Assembly: GCA_023374025.1 (NCBI GenBank)
Contig: SIJG01000019.1
Coordinates: forward strand, 1,314,810-1,378,809
Direction of reading: 5' to 3'
DNA: 64,000 bases
DNA from: Heterodera schachtii
Lineage: Eukaryota > Nematoda > Chromadorea > Rhabditida > Heteroderidae
The position numbers and the translations under genes are program-made. Below, piece by piece: positions 51,219-62,733 of this stretch. The notes beneath the pieces are model-generated. The model was not told the origin of the DNA and did not search any database. It saw only the letters and a list, made by a program, of their open reading frames with translations. Position 1 is the stretch's first letter; the number at the start of each line of letters is the position of its first letter.

Positions 51219-51815
51219 AATATTGCGTAGCTTTTCTTTTCTTAACTTTAAAAAAATTTCTGTTTATTTTTCTTGGCTTTTCGTTTGCATTTCTTTTTAA
51301 TATCGCGCTGCTTTTCTTTTCTTAACTTTAAAAAAATTTCTATTTATTTTTTTCTTGGCTTTCCGTTTTTTTTAAATATTGCGCAGCTTCTCTTTTCTTA
51401 ATTTTTAAAATTTCTATTTATTTTTTTCTTGGCTTTCCGCTTTTTTTAAATATTGCGCTGCTTTTTCTTAGCTTTAAATTTCCTTAAATTTTTCATTGCT
51501 TTTCGTATTGTTTTTTAAAATATTGCGCAGCTTTTCTTTTCTGAATTTAAAAATTTCAATTTATTTTTTCTTGCTTTTCGTCTTTCTTTTAATATTGCGG
51601 CACCTTTTCTTTTCTTAGCTTTAAAATTTTCCTAATTTTTCAGTGTTGCTTTTGGTCGAATTTTTTTTAAATATGCGCAGGTTTTCTTTTTCATTTTAAT
51701 TTTCCTGGCTTTCGTTTGCTTTCTTTAAATATTGCGCAGCTTTTTCTTTTCTTAATTTTAATTCTTTTTCTATTTTTTCTTGGCTTTTCGTCTTTTTTTT
51801 TAAATATTGCGCAGC
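51219..51815 (+). repeat. T-rich minisatellite, ~74-bp unit, about 8-9 copies
   Basis: The word AATATTGCGCAGC (with variants) recurs at 51219, 51299, 51375, 51449, 51519, 51591, ~51670, 51728 and 51803. Spacing varies from about 59 to 80 bp. Each unit also has TTTTCTTTTCTTAA and a TTGGCTTTTCG word. Confidence 0.9.
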
Positions 51816-51821
51816 TACAGA

Positions 51822-51834
51822 GGGGGGGGGGGGG
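51822..51834. repeat. Poly-G run (13 G)
   Basis: Uninterrupted G run at the exact boundary between the minisatellite and the GC-rich cassette. Confidence 0.95.
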
Positions 51835-51854
51835 CATTTGAATTGTTGAAGAAG

Positions 51855-52540
51855 TTCATATGGATTTTATAGGCCGTCATTGCAACACCCCCTAAGCTGA
51901 ACGGCGAAAGAATTTCGCCTCAGGCACCATTTTGAGCCGAGTTTTCCCGACGCCCCGCCCACTCGCGCACCCCCGAGACTTGCGCAGCAAAACCCGCGCA
52001 CCCCTTGTCCGATTGACTTCAAATTTTACAGGCCTTCATTCCACCACCCCCTGAGCTGAACGGCGAAAGAATTTCGCCTCAGGCACCATTTTGAGCCGAG
52101 TTTTCCCGACGCCCCGCCCCCTTGCGCACCCCCCAGACTCGCGCAGCAAAACTCGCGCACGCCTTGTCCGATTGACTTCAAATTTTACAGGCCTTCATTC
52201 CACCACCCCCAATGCCGAACGGCGAAAGAATTTCGCCTCAGGCACCATTTTGAGCCGAGTTTTCCCGACGCCCCGCCTACTCGCGCACCCCGAGACTCGC
52301 GCAGCAAAACTCGCGCACGCCTTGTCCGATTGACTTCAAATTTTACAGGCCTTCATTCCACCACCCCCAATGCCGAACGGCGAAAGAATTTCGCCTCAGG
52401 CACCATTTTGAGCCGAGTTTTCCCGACGCCCCGCCCACTCGCGCACCCCCGAGACTTGCGCAGCAAAACTCGCGCACCCTTTGTCCGGTCGACTTCAAAT
52501 TTCACAGGCCATTATTCCACCACCCCCTAAGCTGAACGGC
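51855..52540 (+). repeat. GC-rich satellite array, 159-bp unit, about 4.3 copies
   Basis: The word ACGGCGAAAG recurs at 51901, 52060, 52219 and 52377, and a diverging ACGGCGG at 52536: periods 159, 159, 158, 159. Every unit has GAATTTCGCCTCAGGCACC, GAGTTTTCCCGACGCC and TTGTCCG-TTGACTTCAAATTT. Because 159 is divisible by 3, the array yields long open frames that repeat themselves; these are not genes. Confidence 0.95.
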
Positions 52541-52925
52541 GGTGAGAGGGGGTCCGCGGCGATGGCCAGAGGGATTCCGCGCCGCCAGAGAGATGGGGTC
52601 CGTGGAAGAGAGGGGGTCCGCGCCGACGGACGACGGAATGGTGGGGAGGGGGCCGCGGCAGTAAAGAGAGAGGGTCCGTGGAAGAGAGAAGGTCCGCGCC
52701 GCGGAGAAGGAATGGTGGGGAGGGGGCCGCGGCAACGGAAAGAGAGGGGAGTCCGCGCCGACGGACGGCAGAATGGTGGGGAGGGGGCCGCGGCAGTAGA
52801 GAGAGGGGGTCCGCGCCGACCGAGGGAGGGGGTCCGCGCCGACGGAGGGAGGGGGTCCGTGGAAGAGAGGGGGTCCGCGCTGCCCCGCGAAAGGGCGGGG
52901 GGCGACCCGCGGGGAGGGGGCCGCG
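52541..52925 (+). repeat. Purine-rich GC repeat block
   Basis: Irregular copies of GAATGGTGGGGAGGGGGCCG (52636, 52710, 52771) alternating with AGAGGGGGTCCGCGCCGAC. Very strong G over C skew on the plus strand. Open frames through it encode Gly/Arg/Glu low-complexity sequence and are not accepted as genes. Confidence 0.85.
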
Positions 52926-52960
52926 CTATTTCACGCAAAATATAATGGCCCCGCCAACTG

Positions 52961-53024
52961 CATCGGTGGCCGACTGGTTAACGCGTCGGGCCAACCACAC
53001 TCTCGGGTTCAATCCCGCGTGGCG
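52961..53024 (+). ncRNA. tRNA-like sequence, probable SINE head or tRNA pseudogene
   Basis: Contains a match to the RNA polymerase III A box (TGGCCGACTGG, 52967-52977) and B box (GGTTCAATCCC, 53006-53016), starts 39 bp apart, as in tRNA genes. The D-loop-like GGTTAACGCG follows the A box. The T stem is imperfect and acceptor arms do not pair, so it is not an intact tRNA. Confidence 0.55.
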
Positions 53025-53220
53025 AAACTCCCGCGCATTTAACACCAACAACACAAAATCTCGCGCAAGCCCCATCCCACACCCCCAAATCCCGACCCCA
53101 CACCGTCCTGCGCACCATCCACCATCCCGAACCCACATTTCCCGACGCACCCCCCCCCCCCCCACCCCTCCCCCCTCCCACCACACCACCCCATAGGCAC
53201 TGACCCCCCCCAGCTGGATC
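53025..53220 (+). repeat. C-rich tail with a 14-C run
   Basis: C-rich, A/C low-complexity sequence following the tRNA-like unit, including an uninterrupted C14 at 53150-53163. It may be the body of the same element or simple repeat. Confidence 0.6.
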
Positions 53221-56200
53221 CTCTCTCCCTTCAGTGGAGAAAATCAATCGATAATTCAAGTAGTCTTACCATGTAGTGGTGTATTTTATAAAAAAAAATT
53301 TCAATTCTTAGAGGTCATTTTCTGAAAATTTTCAAGTCATTTTTGAGGAGTGTATTTTCTGAAAATTTTACAAATAATTTCTTAGGGATGTATTTTCCCG
53401 ATTTTATTGCATACGTAGAAGCCTCAAACCAAGTGGAAAATGCGTTTTTTATGCTTAATATATCGAAACTAAGCAGTTCTTTCAAAACGGAAGGATAGTA
53501 AACAAAAAATATTAAATTTTGTATAAGGGGCTTTAATTACACAACGCCTATGTACCCCAAGTATTATTAAATAGAAAAAGTTCAGCAAAAAATAATCATG
53601 CGACGAATCATTTTTAATTCAAAACAAAATATAAAAAATAGATAAATAAATGAAATTGTTTGCACCTTAGCTTACGTTTATCGAAGAACTAAAGAGAGCC
53701 GTTTCATTCATGAGAAAAATTCTATGTAAAATAAATATAAGGTTTTACTTAATATAAAAATTGTTAAATATTATAATAAAAACAACTTATTTTTTTTATA
53801 ATGTGATAAAGTCATAAATGCATTGTAATTAATACATTATTTCCATTAAAATTTTATTTTTCATTTTTATATGATGCCTGTACAGAGAAAATAAAAATAA
53901 AAACAGAATGAATTTTATTCTAAACTTAAAACAGATTGTATGTTAATAACTTGTTATTGCATTATTAACCAAAAATAAAATTTTGATTAATTTTACAAAT
54001 GAAATCAAAATAAAGTAAAATAGAATATGCTTTAAATAAGAAAAAATAAAGCAAATATAAAACAATAATTTCTAATATTAAGAAAACTTTTTATACTTTA
54101 TTTGAAATAATATGTATGAATAAAATATTAAACTTAATTAATCCGATAATTTATTTGTGATAGACAATAATTCCTTGACTAAATAAACTTACTTATATTT
54201 CAACTGAAGAGTTTCGTTTACATATTCGCAGAAAATCAATTAAAAAAATAAAAAAATTTGTTGAAAGTCCTTATTAATAATTATTTATATGTCACAACAT
54301 CAATGAAGAAACATAAAAAAGATATCCGAAAGCCAAGAGAACTAGAAATATTTGTTAGAATGAAGTTTTTTTTTAATTAAAATTAGAATATTTAAATATA
54401 GATTGAAAATAATAACTAAATTAATCTTAATAATTCTAATATCTAAAAGAATAGATACGAAATGATAAAAAGGATAACGAATATACAAAACACTAATTAT
54501 AAAAATCAAAAAGGAAAAAGATTACTTTAAGTAAAATGATTAAATAATCATTTGATCAATAACCATAATTATAATAACCAAATAACAAATATCAGCAGCA
54601 TGAATACAATAAAAAAATTAGCAATTGTTGATAATTTATAATACCATGTATTTGGAAAAATATAAAAGAAAACCTTGTGATATTTATAGAATGAATTTAC
54701 CACACCATTCAACGAGAATTTTTGCACATATCCATCATTCAACGAGAATTTAATAAGTTGAATTAATTACATACAAAAACCAAATTTAAAAACTTATAAT
54801 TGCGAAATTTCTCACAAGTAATTTCAGTGATTTCATATAATTTACAAAAAAAAAAAAGCTAGCAAAAACCATTTGATAAATAATTTAATAAAGTATAATT
54901 AAGCGAATCGACAAAAAAACCAGAAAAAAATAATGAAAAATCAGGGATATACAAGAATGCATGGAAAATAAGTAATAAAATAAAAGGATATCTATTAAAA
55001 ATTGACGAAATTTTTAAAAAATCTAAAATCTGATAACTGTGATTATTGTTATATGAAAGGAAAACGAGTTCCAACGCAATTCAGCAAGAATTAATTTAAA
55101 TGCATTTAATTATAACAATAGCATTAAAAAAACAAGGGTTATTAATAAATTGAAAGAGAAAAATCATTTGATACATTTTAATCAGCTTTTAATAAAAAAA
55201 ATTCTGTAAGTAAAATGATTACAAATATATTCGCATCCAATGCTTAACATGTGTTTAATTTATAAAAATAAAACCAAAAAAATTTCTTTACTTGGATTTC
55301 ATTATTTACTTTTATTAAGGTGTGAAAATTTTTTAAAATAAAAAAAATTCAGTAAAATATTTGATTTGCATTATTATTAAAACCAAAAAACGAATAATTT
55401 AATATTATCAAAAAAATAAAGCTAATTGTTTTTTAAGAAAATGATAAGAATCCTTAATCGCAAAAGATAGTCCAATATATATAAAGATCATTCATAAAAG
55501 AAATAAAACTCGAATATTATATTCAATAAAGGGAAAGAATAATTATAATTTTTAAAATTTAACAAATATTGTTATTTTGATGTTAAATTCAAAAATAAAC
55601 GTATTAAAAAATAAAATTATGTTAAATAAAAATTTTGGATAAAAATTCTCTTTTAAGAATAAAATAATAGAATGTACAAACAAAAAATTAAATGTCTTCA
55701 ATAAAATAAAATTATCTTAAAAAACATAAAATTTAAAACCAAAAAAACATTAATTAAATAATGAAGTTACTTTATATGATAGGAATTTTAACATCACTGT
55801 AGCGGGCACAAGATCTTCATAATTGCCTGCATAGGTTCATTTGAAAATATGGGGATATGATATTCATTTAAATAAATTATTAAATTAAAACTGAAACAAA
55901 GATTTAAAAATAACTAATTGGGTAAAATTATAAAATATTTTCAAAAGAGCATTAAACAACTGAAAAATTTTAAATAAATATCAAAAAGCGGTCATCATTC
56001 TTTTGTGCACTCATTAAGCATACATAATGTTGAAATTTTTTTGCGAAGATGGAGTTTCTTTGCGCGGAAATGCTCTGAAAGAAAAAATTCATTCGCCCAA
56101 GAATAAAAAGTGTGGTCCGCGAAATGATAATAATATAAATTCTAAAGCTCAAAATTAATATAATATTTAATACAATCATTAAACCACTTTTATTAGATTT

Positions 56201-59200
56201 TCATTTTCAAAGAAAAAACTTAGATATTCAAAATGAAAAATTTTTAACTGCACCATTTAAGCCATTTGATAAGTGATAAGAAGAATTTGTAAAAAAAAAA
56301 AATACCAATATAAATAAATAAGTATCAAAATCAAAATTAATCAATTAAATGCAGTTGAATAACACATATTAAATAAATAATTACACTTTTTTTCAAAATT
56401 AAATAATGAAATTCGAAACTACTGTTATTTAAAGTCATAATTTTAGGTTTTTAATATTCTTTGAATAGTGATCATAAAAATTTTTATCAAATGAAAATAA
56501 TATTTACAATAACTTAAATGAATAATTATGAAAAATATGAGCCTTTGTCTAACAATTTTTCTTACACTAACAATGTGCTGAAAATGAATTCAAATATTGT
56601 ATATGTCAGTTAATTTATTAGTCCTAGTTAGATAACGAACACAAAAGTTTTTTTACAATGGTCTTCGTTTAAATAATATTATTAAGTTTGCTTATATTTT
56701 ATCATTAAAATAAATTTAAAAAATACATAAATTTCTTCCTTATAATTTAATAGTTAGTCTCTACTTTTTTAATTCCCAAAATAACATCGACCCAATAAGC
56801 GCATTACTAAATAATTTGAAAATTGCACAACAAAAGAACAATTCGAGCAATTCATCAAGAGAAAATATTTGAATTATTTACTTATATAAAATAATTACAA
56901 TTTAGGTGTTATAATTTTAATAGCATCCTTAAATTAATAATTAATTGAACTTAATTTAAAAAATTAAAATATAAATTATTACTACACTAAAAAATTAAAA
57001 TAAAAAGGGCTTAAAAATTTTTTATAAAAATGAAATAATACATATAAAATATTTTATGTTAATAATAGTAAAAATATATTTTTAAAATAAATTAATTAAA
57101 CTAATCCTCCTGAATAAAACAATAAATAGATGAGACTTTATAAAAATAAGAATTACTATGCCACGAAACGTTTTTAGGTTAGGGAAACTTTTTAGAAATA
57201 ATAAAAATTTCAGTGAATAAAAGTTAATTAAATGTAAACTTTAACAAAGCCATGCGTATCCGATGATTGTATCAAGGAATACAAAAGAAAAAAATAAAAT
57301 AAATATAGAAATAAACAAAACGGTAATAGTAATTTATAGCAGAATAAATATTCATATTACTTTGTAAATAAAATTACATATAAATTTCAATATAAGTTAT
57401 ATTATATTGATGTTAAATAAAAATCTATTTTCTTAATAGTGCTACAGCCCCAACGACTATTCTCTACGAAGGTCTTAAATCAATGAATTTTGTTTAAAAG
57501 CAAATAATAAATAACAATCAAAAAGCTGTAATCTAAATTAAATAAGAATAATATTAAAAATAAAATATACTAACAAAAATGATAAAAGCAAAGAATTAAA
57601 AAATTAATTTGAGAGTCCTTACAAATTAGTAAAATTCATCAAAGTAAATCTAAAAAATTATTCAAATATATGATTTTAAATAAGTATATATTTTTTTTCT
57701 CTAAAATAATTTATCGAGTTGTCTTTGATAATTGTTAAACGAATAATATTTTTGAAAAATCTAAAAGTATATAGAAGAATTATAAAGAAATTGTTTAATA
57801 TTATTTTTCGTAAATTATAAATGATGAACTATTATTTAATGAATTGTTTCAAAGCCCAAAATTAATTTATTCTAACAGACAATTATTGTGCGAGAACTTA
57901 TAATGAAAAAAACTCGTTGCATGGATATTAGATATGCCAATTTTTATAATAATAATATAATTAGTTTCGGAATGTGATTTGAAAATAGAGTTTATCAACA
58001 AAATCCAATTAAAAAATTTAAAATATTATCCAATAATTTGTAAAAAATAAATTCATTACATCTATTAATTGATTTAATTGCAAAGCATTTTATAAACAAA
58101 ATAAAATGCAAAAGGTAAACCCAAGTTTATATATGCATTTACTGGCTGGGTTTTGTTTGAATAATTTTTTCCATATTCTGAAAATTTTAAAACTTTATTA
58201 ATAAATCGTAGAATTGCATGAACATATTATTTCGATTAATTAATTTGAATATGTAATTTATCATAAGGAGCCTAATCACTCTAAAAATAACATATAATTA
58301 AATTTAAAATTAGTTTTATCTTTTGAAATTGATATAAATTAATAATGCTGAAGGAATATTCATATAAATATTTCATAATGAATTTGAAATAAATAAAATT
58401 ATGTAATAATTTAAATTTACACATTAATCTCACGGTCAACTTGATTCAGCAACTTACCTAAACCTTGAAAAAGTAATAAAAAAATAACGATAATCATAAT
58501 AAATGAAACTTAATATGATATTACCATAAAATATTGTCTTAGGAAATTAACAAAAATTATCTAAATAATAATCTAATAAAAAAAGCAAAAAATAAAATGT
58601 TATATGAAAATAGTTTTTTACTCAAAATTTTTTGTTATTATTCAGTATCTTCTGTATAGCTTTCGAAATCGCCACGTAAAAAAACATTATACACTAGCTA
58701 TTTACAATGAATTTTGAAGTGAAAAATGAAACAATGTAACTCCGAATAGCTTGCTTAAGTTGATAAAAACGTTAATAAATTAAATATAATAAATCTTCTT
58801 TGATTTTAACTACACAAATTTTACAAACCTATTGGAAAAATACAAATCCTATAAAATAATAGTAAATAAATATTCAAACTTATAAAATTTAAAACAAAAG
58901 TTTAAATTAATAGTTGATTCCATACATTAAATGAGATGCATTCACTACATTACAAGGTTTAGAAATTAAAATAAATACAAGAAAAATAGGTGTTTATAAA
59001 TTCATTGGTATAATTTAAATTTTTTTAAGATTTTCAATAATTTATTCAAAAAGAAATTAATCAAAATGACGAGACATTAATATTCAAAATGAATTTAGAA
59101 AATGTTAATTTAAAAATTCCATAACAATAAACAAAAATATATAATAGTCAAACAATTTTTAAGGTTTAATATTAAAGTATAAATATTCTTATGATTAGAT

Positions 59201-59390
59201 TCAAGCATTATGAAATTCTAGAATTAAAAAATATATGAGTTGTAACTTCGGTGGCATATGAGGAGCAATGTCAATTTAAAGTTAATTTCAAATAATTTAT
59301 AATTAAAATATTTAGCTATTCAAGAAAAAATAACAATAAAATTATTAAACTTAAAATTTAAATCCGAATAACAAAGTTAGCACTAAAACT
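53221..59390. other. A-rich gene desert
   Basis: Begins with a small repeat (ATTTTCTGAAAATTTT at about 53317 and 53352), then uniform A-rich DNA. Open frames (54859-55074, 55970-56179 minus) are low-complexity and have no motif. No gene seen. Confidence 0.6.
54706..54751. repeat. Direct repeat, 16 bp x 2
   Basis: CATTCAACGAGAATTT at 54706-54721 and again at 54736-54751, exactly 30 bp apart. Confidence 0.85.
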
Positions 59391-61784
59391 CTTATTTTCA
59401 CATTTTAATTAACTTATTTTTTCACTTCAACTATTTTTGCGTTTCGTAATTTCATATTTTAAAATAATTTACTCTTTAGCATTTTGTAATTATTGTTGAA
59501 AAATATGTATTATGGATTTTATAATATTTTTATTAATAATTATATCATTAGATATTATTGCAGTTAATATTTATATGTTTTTGTTAACCCATTTCTTTAA
59601 TATTCACATTTGTAATCTTTCTTATATCTTTTTTATATTAAAATTTTTTTCTATTAATCTTTGATGAAAAATTTTTTGTAGTACTTATTTCAATACATTT
59701 TTTTAAAGAATGGTTTATTTTTTAAATATTTTTTGATTGTTTTATTTTGGTTTATAAGATTTTTATTTAAATTTTTGAACAACTTATCTAAATTAATTCT
59801 TGCTTTAATTTTATTTGGTACTTATTAATTCTTTAATTAATAATAAATTTTTTCTTTGTATAAAGATAAAAAAAGTTTGATTTAATACAAAATTTTCTTT
59901 TGCTAGTTTCTCTCATGACTATTTAGTTTTATCATATTGTTCTCTTATACATTTTTGTAATACCATTTTAAAATTACATTATTCAATATATTTTATGCCA
60001 GTAATATTGTTTTTTATAAGCTCTTCTGTTACAAAATCATTAATTTAACAATTAAATTTTATTGTTTTAGTTTTATAAAATACATCCTTTAAAATTTTTA
60101 AGTTATAATTATAAATGCGAGTTAAAGAAATGTAAATTAATAAAGTTTTTTAATATTTAATGAAATATATAATTTATTGCCTTTATATTTTATTCTCACA
60201 CACAATTCATACAACTCGCCTACGCTGCGTGTAAAGAACATTTTTTCAGCTGCTCTCCACTGACGCTTACATTATTTTTACAAACTCAAAAACAAAAATG
60301 TTCCTATTTTTAACATTTAATTTTTGGCAATTATTATCATTTATTTCTTATTAGTTTTTTAAGTATATTTCTAGCTTACATGTTAAATAATAATTAAGCA
60401 TTTTAATAAAAGTTAATGAGAAATAATTTTTGCTTAATTTTATAATGGTTACACCGAAAAATTATTTCCATGAATGACATTTCAAAGTTATTTAAGATGT
60501 ATTTTATTGGTTGATTAATTATTTCTTAAAATTAATAAATTAACAATGTGAAGATTAACCATTTTTACCAAACAAAATATTATTTAATTAATTTTTTGAC
60601 AAATAAAACTATTGTTTAAAAGAAATGATTAAAATTTATTTTTTATTGTTATATTTTTTATCTTTCAAAATGTCAACAGAATTGTAATTTTTAGGTTTAT
60701 ATGTCTTTAATTGCAAACTTTACTTATTAATTATTTCATATTAATGTTAACAACAACAAAATATTATAAATCAGTAGAAAAAATTAAATTAAAATTACCC
60801 TTTTTGAAAATATTCATTTAAAAACTTATTTAAATATTCCTTATAAAATTTTTTATCAGTAGAAAAAATTAAATTAAAATTACACTTTTTTTGAAAATAT
60901 TCATTTAAAAACTTATTTAAATATTCCTTTTTTAGTTTATGCAAACTTTCAAGCATCAGCCGCTTGCATCATTTATTCAATAAATTGCTGTTTTTTTCTG
61001 ATTGTAAAAATTATTTTCATAAACAAATCCAAACTCTTTTTCCATTTATAAATTTTATTTCGACTAATTCCCAATTTTTGCGAAATTTTTCGCTCAATTT
61101 TCGTCCAAAATTTATACTCTTTTTTTCATTCCTTCTTTTATTGCATGAAATTTGTGAATAATGTCGAGTTTTTGTTTTCAATTGATCATTTTGATCACCA
61201 TCGATAAATTAATTTGATCGTTTTTTGTTTTTTTATTGAGTTAATTTATTAGAGCTATGATAATAAAGAATAAATATTAGAAAGTATGAATTTCATCAAA
61301 TTTTCACATGCCTATTGTTTCTGCTCCTGAAAAATATTTATTATCATTTTATATAATAAAATATGAAAGAGAATAAATTATTTTTTCTGTTGTAGACATA
61401 CTACAATGATCATCTTAAGATTTTTTGTAATAAATTAATTGGCATAAATTAAAAAATAATAATTCATTGTTTTGCAATTATAAATATTTGACGGAGGAGA
61501 TTAGAATTAATAAAGGTTTTAAAAATATATAATTCAACTTCTTGTTCCTTGTTGCTCATTGAAGAATTTGATTCAGTTTAAACTTGATCTGGTGAATATA
61601 GTTAAGTTTATTAAAGTTTACAAAAAAAATGTTTTCTTTTTAGTTGTAATTTGTTTGCGACTCTTTTTTTTAAATTTCCTTTCTTCATTTTATATATTCG
61701 GTAGTACTAAGAATTCTCTATTTAAGGTTAAAATTTCAAAAAATTTCAGGATTTAAATACGATATTATTTTTATTTAGTTAGTG
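59390..61784. other. T-rich gene desert
   Basis: Composition flips to T-rich near 59.39 kb. A GC-richer islet at 60210-60275 has a coding-like frame on the plus strand without ATG. The open frames at 60964-61161 and 61559-61756 are Phe/Ile/Lys-rich and not accepted. Confidence 0.55.
60769..60930. repeat. Tandem duplication, 85-bp period, two copies
   Basis: ATCAGTAGAAAAAATTAAAT begins at about 60770 and 60855; the two copies agree for about 76 bp apart from a C/A change and a T-run length difference. Confidence 0.85.
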
Positions 61785-62092
61785 ATAATAATTGGGGATA
61801 TTTTGGACCAAAAGTCAACTCTAAAAACAAAAAGGGCATCCCCGGAAAATTATTGGCACTCATTGAAAGGGATTTTGGGAAAAGGAGGGGAAGTTAAACG
61901 GATTTAAATACGATANAAGCCTATCCCTAATATAATTGGCATTCCTCAATTCATTTTCATCTTTTTGCCAAAAACATTTCGAAATTTCATTCAGTGTTAT
62001 GATAACACCCGTTAAACTGCGCTGATATTTCCCTCCCATAAGAAATATTGGCTTCACCAATGGTGGCAATTGTTTCGACACTTTCTGATTTT
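61785..62092 (-). pseudogene. Inverted, truncated copy of a downstream exon of the right-edge gene
   Basis: On the minus strand an open frame runs from an AG acceptor (about 62085-62082) to a TGA at 61862-61860 with coding-like sequence: QLPPLVKPIFLMGGKYQRSL, then GVIITLNEISKCFWQKDENE and LRNANYIRDRL. It is interrupted by a single N at 61916. Past the N a second frame stays open to about 61785. The DNA directly upstream on the minus strand (62094-62159) matches 63916-64000, the last exon end and intron of the plus-strand gene, in opposite orientation. So this exon is most simply a copy of the next exon of that gene, which lies beyond the window. Function unknown. A shorter competing frame (ETIATIGEANISYGREISAQ) is also open, so the true frame is not certain. 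Confidence 0.45.
61916..61916. other. Single ambiguous base (N) at a suspicious join
   Basis: The 16 bases GGATTTAAATACGATA occur directly before this N (61900-61915) and again at 61749-61764, which suggests a merged or misassembled junction. Confidence 0.7.
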
Positions 62093-62093
62093 T

Positions 62094-62159
62094 AGCTTAA
62101 TAAATAATTACAATTATTATTTTAATAAATGAAAATTCAAACAAACCTTCAGCATAATC
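62094..62159 (-). repeat. Inverted copy of intron sequence from the right-edge gene
   Basis: Read on the minus strand, GATTATGCTGAAGGTTTG ... AATAATAATTGTAATTATTTATTAAGCTAA matches 63916-64000 on the plus strand, apart from a deletion of about 17 bp after the GTTT and single changes. Confidence 0.85.
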
Positions 62160-62235
62160 GAGACCGAGACTGAAAACCCGAGACCAAAAAAACCCGAGAC
62201 TTTTCTCGATCGAGACTCGAGCCGAGTGTATCGAA
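62160..62235. repeat. CCGAGAC-type repeat at the edge of the inverted copy
   Basis: GAGACCGAGACTGAAAACCCGAGACC followed by CTCGATCGAGACTCGAGCCGAG (partly palindromic). It abuts the exact point where homology to the right-edge gene ends. Confidence 0.6.
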
Positions 62236-62733
62236 CAGCACTAGTTTTTACATAAATACATAGAACCGAGCAGAGAAGGACGACAGGGGGTTGGACAGAA
62301 ATTTTTTTAATGAAAATAACATCCGCTGTTAATAGATATTATTGATTTTGCATATAAATTTTTTATTTAATGCGAATAAATTTCTTTGTCAGATGGATTC
62401 ACATTTTCTATTTCCTTTCTTCACTAATACAATTTTTAAAATATTAATGGAAAAAATTGATTAATATAAAATAAATAAATATTATTCGTGAAATTTATAA
62501 AATTACAATTATATTGAAAAAGAGATAATTTAATAGTGTTTCAATGATTTTTATATTTATTTATTTTTGTAACTTTTAAAACAAACTCAAATTTTCAATA
62601 TTTTTCACTGAGAAAAGTAAAAAAATAAAAATCGATGAAACAAATTATTTTATTTATTAAAAATTTCGAATTTGTATTTATTAATAAATTAAATTAATAA
62701 CAGTGATAATTTAAATTTTATTAAAGAAAATTA

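Noticed and set aside
52091..53259. Long Pro/Arg/Gly-rich open frames on both strands
   Set aside because: They follow from GC-rich tandem repeats (159 bp is divisible by 3) and lack any domain or start context.
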